64,000 nucleotides of DNA from Agarivorans gilvus. GTDB taxonomy: Bacteria; Pseudomonadota; Gammaproteobacteria; Enterobacterales; Celerinatantimonadaceae. Below, piece by piece: positions 63,561 through 64,000 of the stretch (its first letter is position 1; every line of letters begins with the position of its first letter). The position numbers were made by a program, and so were the translations under genes. The DNA lies in NCBI RefSeq assembly GCF_001420915.1, contig NZ_CP013021.1, positions 1,250,001-1,314,000 of the forward strand, written 5' to 3'. Under the pieces are notes generated by a model. It ran no database searches. It was given only the letters and a program-made list of their open reading frames with translations, and was not told where the DNA came from.

Positions 63561-64000
63561 CTAGAGTGCCGGTAGATACTTCTTTGGATCTACCGACTTT
63601 CCTTTGAAACGGATTTCAAAATGTAATCTCGTATCGGTTGTTCCTGTATCGCCCATATCGGCGATATGTTGCCCTACTACTACTTGCTGTTTTTCTTTTA
63701 CACGTAATCGACTGTTATGTGCGTAGGCACTTAAGAAGTCATCGTTATGTTTTATTATTATAAGTTTACCGTAACCTCTTAACGCGCTACCAGCATAAAC
63801 CACTCTACCGGGTGCCGAGGCAACAATTTTCTGCCCTTGTCTACCGCGAATATCCAAGCCCTTATTGCCGTTTTCCCTATCGGAAAACCCTCGGATAACT
63901 TTGCCTTTTGTAGGCCATATCCATGCTTTTACAGGTCCGCTTTGACTACTCGCTTTAGTCACGGGCGAGTTTTTAGCGTATGCCTTTGTTGACGTCGATT
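63561..64000 (-). CDS. nlpD: murein hydrolase activator NlpD, C-terminal LytM domain (5' end outside window)
   Basis: The frame is open from 63561 to the right edge; about 146 residues are visible. The domain matches NlpD/LytM (WPTKGKVIRGFSD, NKGLDIRGRQGQKI, RGYGKLIIIKHNDD, TRLHFEIRFKGKSVDP). NlpD lacks metal-ligand residues of active LytM enzymes and instead activates the amidase AmiC during division. The N-terminal lipoprotein signal and LysM domain must lie beyond the window. A GTG at 63962 lies inside the real gene and should not be taken as the start. Confidence 0.93.
   Translation of the reverse strand, partial: STSTKAYAKNSPVTKASSQSGPVKAWIWPTKGKVIRGFSDRENGNKGLDIRGRQGQKIVASAPGRVVYAGSALRGYGKLIIIKHNDDFLSAYAHNSRLRVKEKQQVVVGQHIADMGDTGTTDTRLHFEIRFKGKSVDPKKYLPAL

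Overview
The window is a 64 kb chromosomal piece of a marine-type gammaproteobacterium. Most of it is ordinary core genome. Gene order matches the Escherichia coli layout in many blocks: proBA-crl-frsA; raiA-pheL-pheA next to ffh-ypjD-corB; luxS-gshA-yqaA-yqaB; csrA, the tRNA-Ser/tRNA-Arg cluster, alaS-recX-recA; and mutS-rpoS-nlpD. Crl, RpoS, an AT-leaning base composition of about 45% GC, Na+-pumping oxaloacetate decarboxylase (oadGAB) and a mannan-type glycosidase suggest an Alteromonadales-like genus, for example Agarivorans or a relative. That assignment is inference from gene content.

Layout. 1-2.6 kb: a beta-mannosidase cut by the left edge, and sixA. 2.7-6.9 kb: proline synthesis (proBA), the sigma-S helper crl, and frsA. 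7-13.8 kb: purine permease, dipeptidase pepD, SOS polymerase dinB with a consensus LexA box, a MOSC-reductase-ferredoxin fusion, and glyoxalase I. 13.9-18.3 kb: a variable segment with an intact IS3-family element, an AT-rich secreted hydrolase, a GC-rich patatin and AT-rich DNA without clear genes. 18.3-25.6 kb: msrQ/msrP, an operon of an epimerase, threonine aldolase and cinA, a LacI-family regulator, and pdxH. 25.6-35.4 kb: slt, the yejABEF peptide transporter, and a GGDEF-EAL protein. 35.6-42.6 kb: raiA, a phenylalanine attenuator with leader peptide, a long PheA carrying an extra DAHP-synthase-like domain, ffh, ypjD, corB and luxS. 42.6-52.5 kb: a lytic-transglycosylase-like lipoprotein, gshA, an M16 protease, yqaA, yqaB and oadGAB. 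52.8-54.1 kb: eight tRNA genes and csrA. 54.2-64 kb: lysC, alaS, recX, recA, mutS, rpoS and nlpD (cut by the right edge).

Two things stand out. First, PheA (36232-38235) is fused to a DAHP-synthase-like domain that has lost three of four metal ligands and several phosphoenolpyruvate-binding residues. This suggests a non-catalytic, probably regulatory domain on phenylalanine synthesis, under a textbook pheL attenuator. Second, four otherwise intact genes (msrP, pdxH, the GGDEF-EAL gene, oadB) each carry a one-base deletion in a short G/C run. The shared pattern points to systematic base-calling error more than to four independent pseudogenes.

Regulation visible in the sequence includes LexA boxes at recA and dinB, a recA-recX intergenic terminator, the pheL attenuator, a strong sigma-70 promoter for the tRNA operon, and many hairpin terminators at gene ends.
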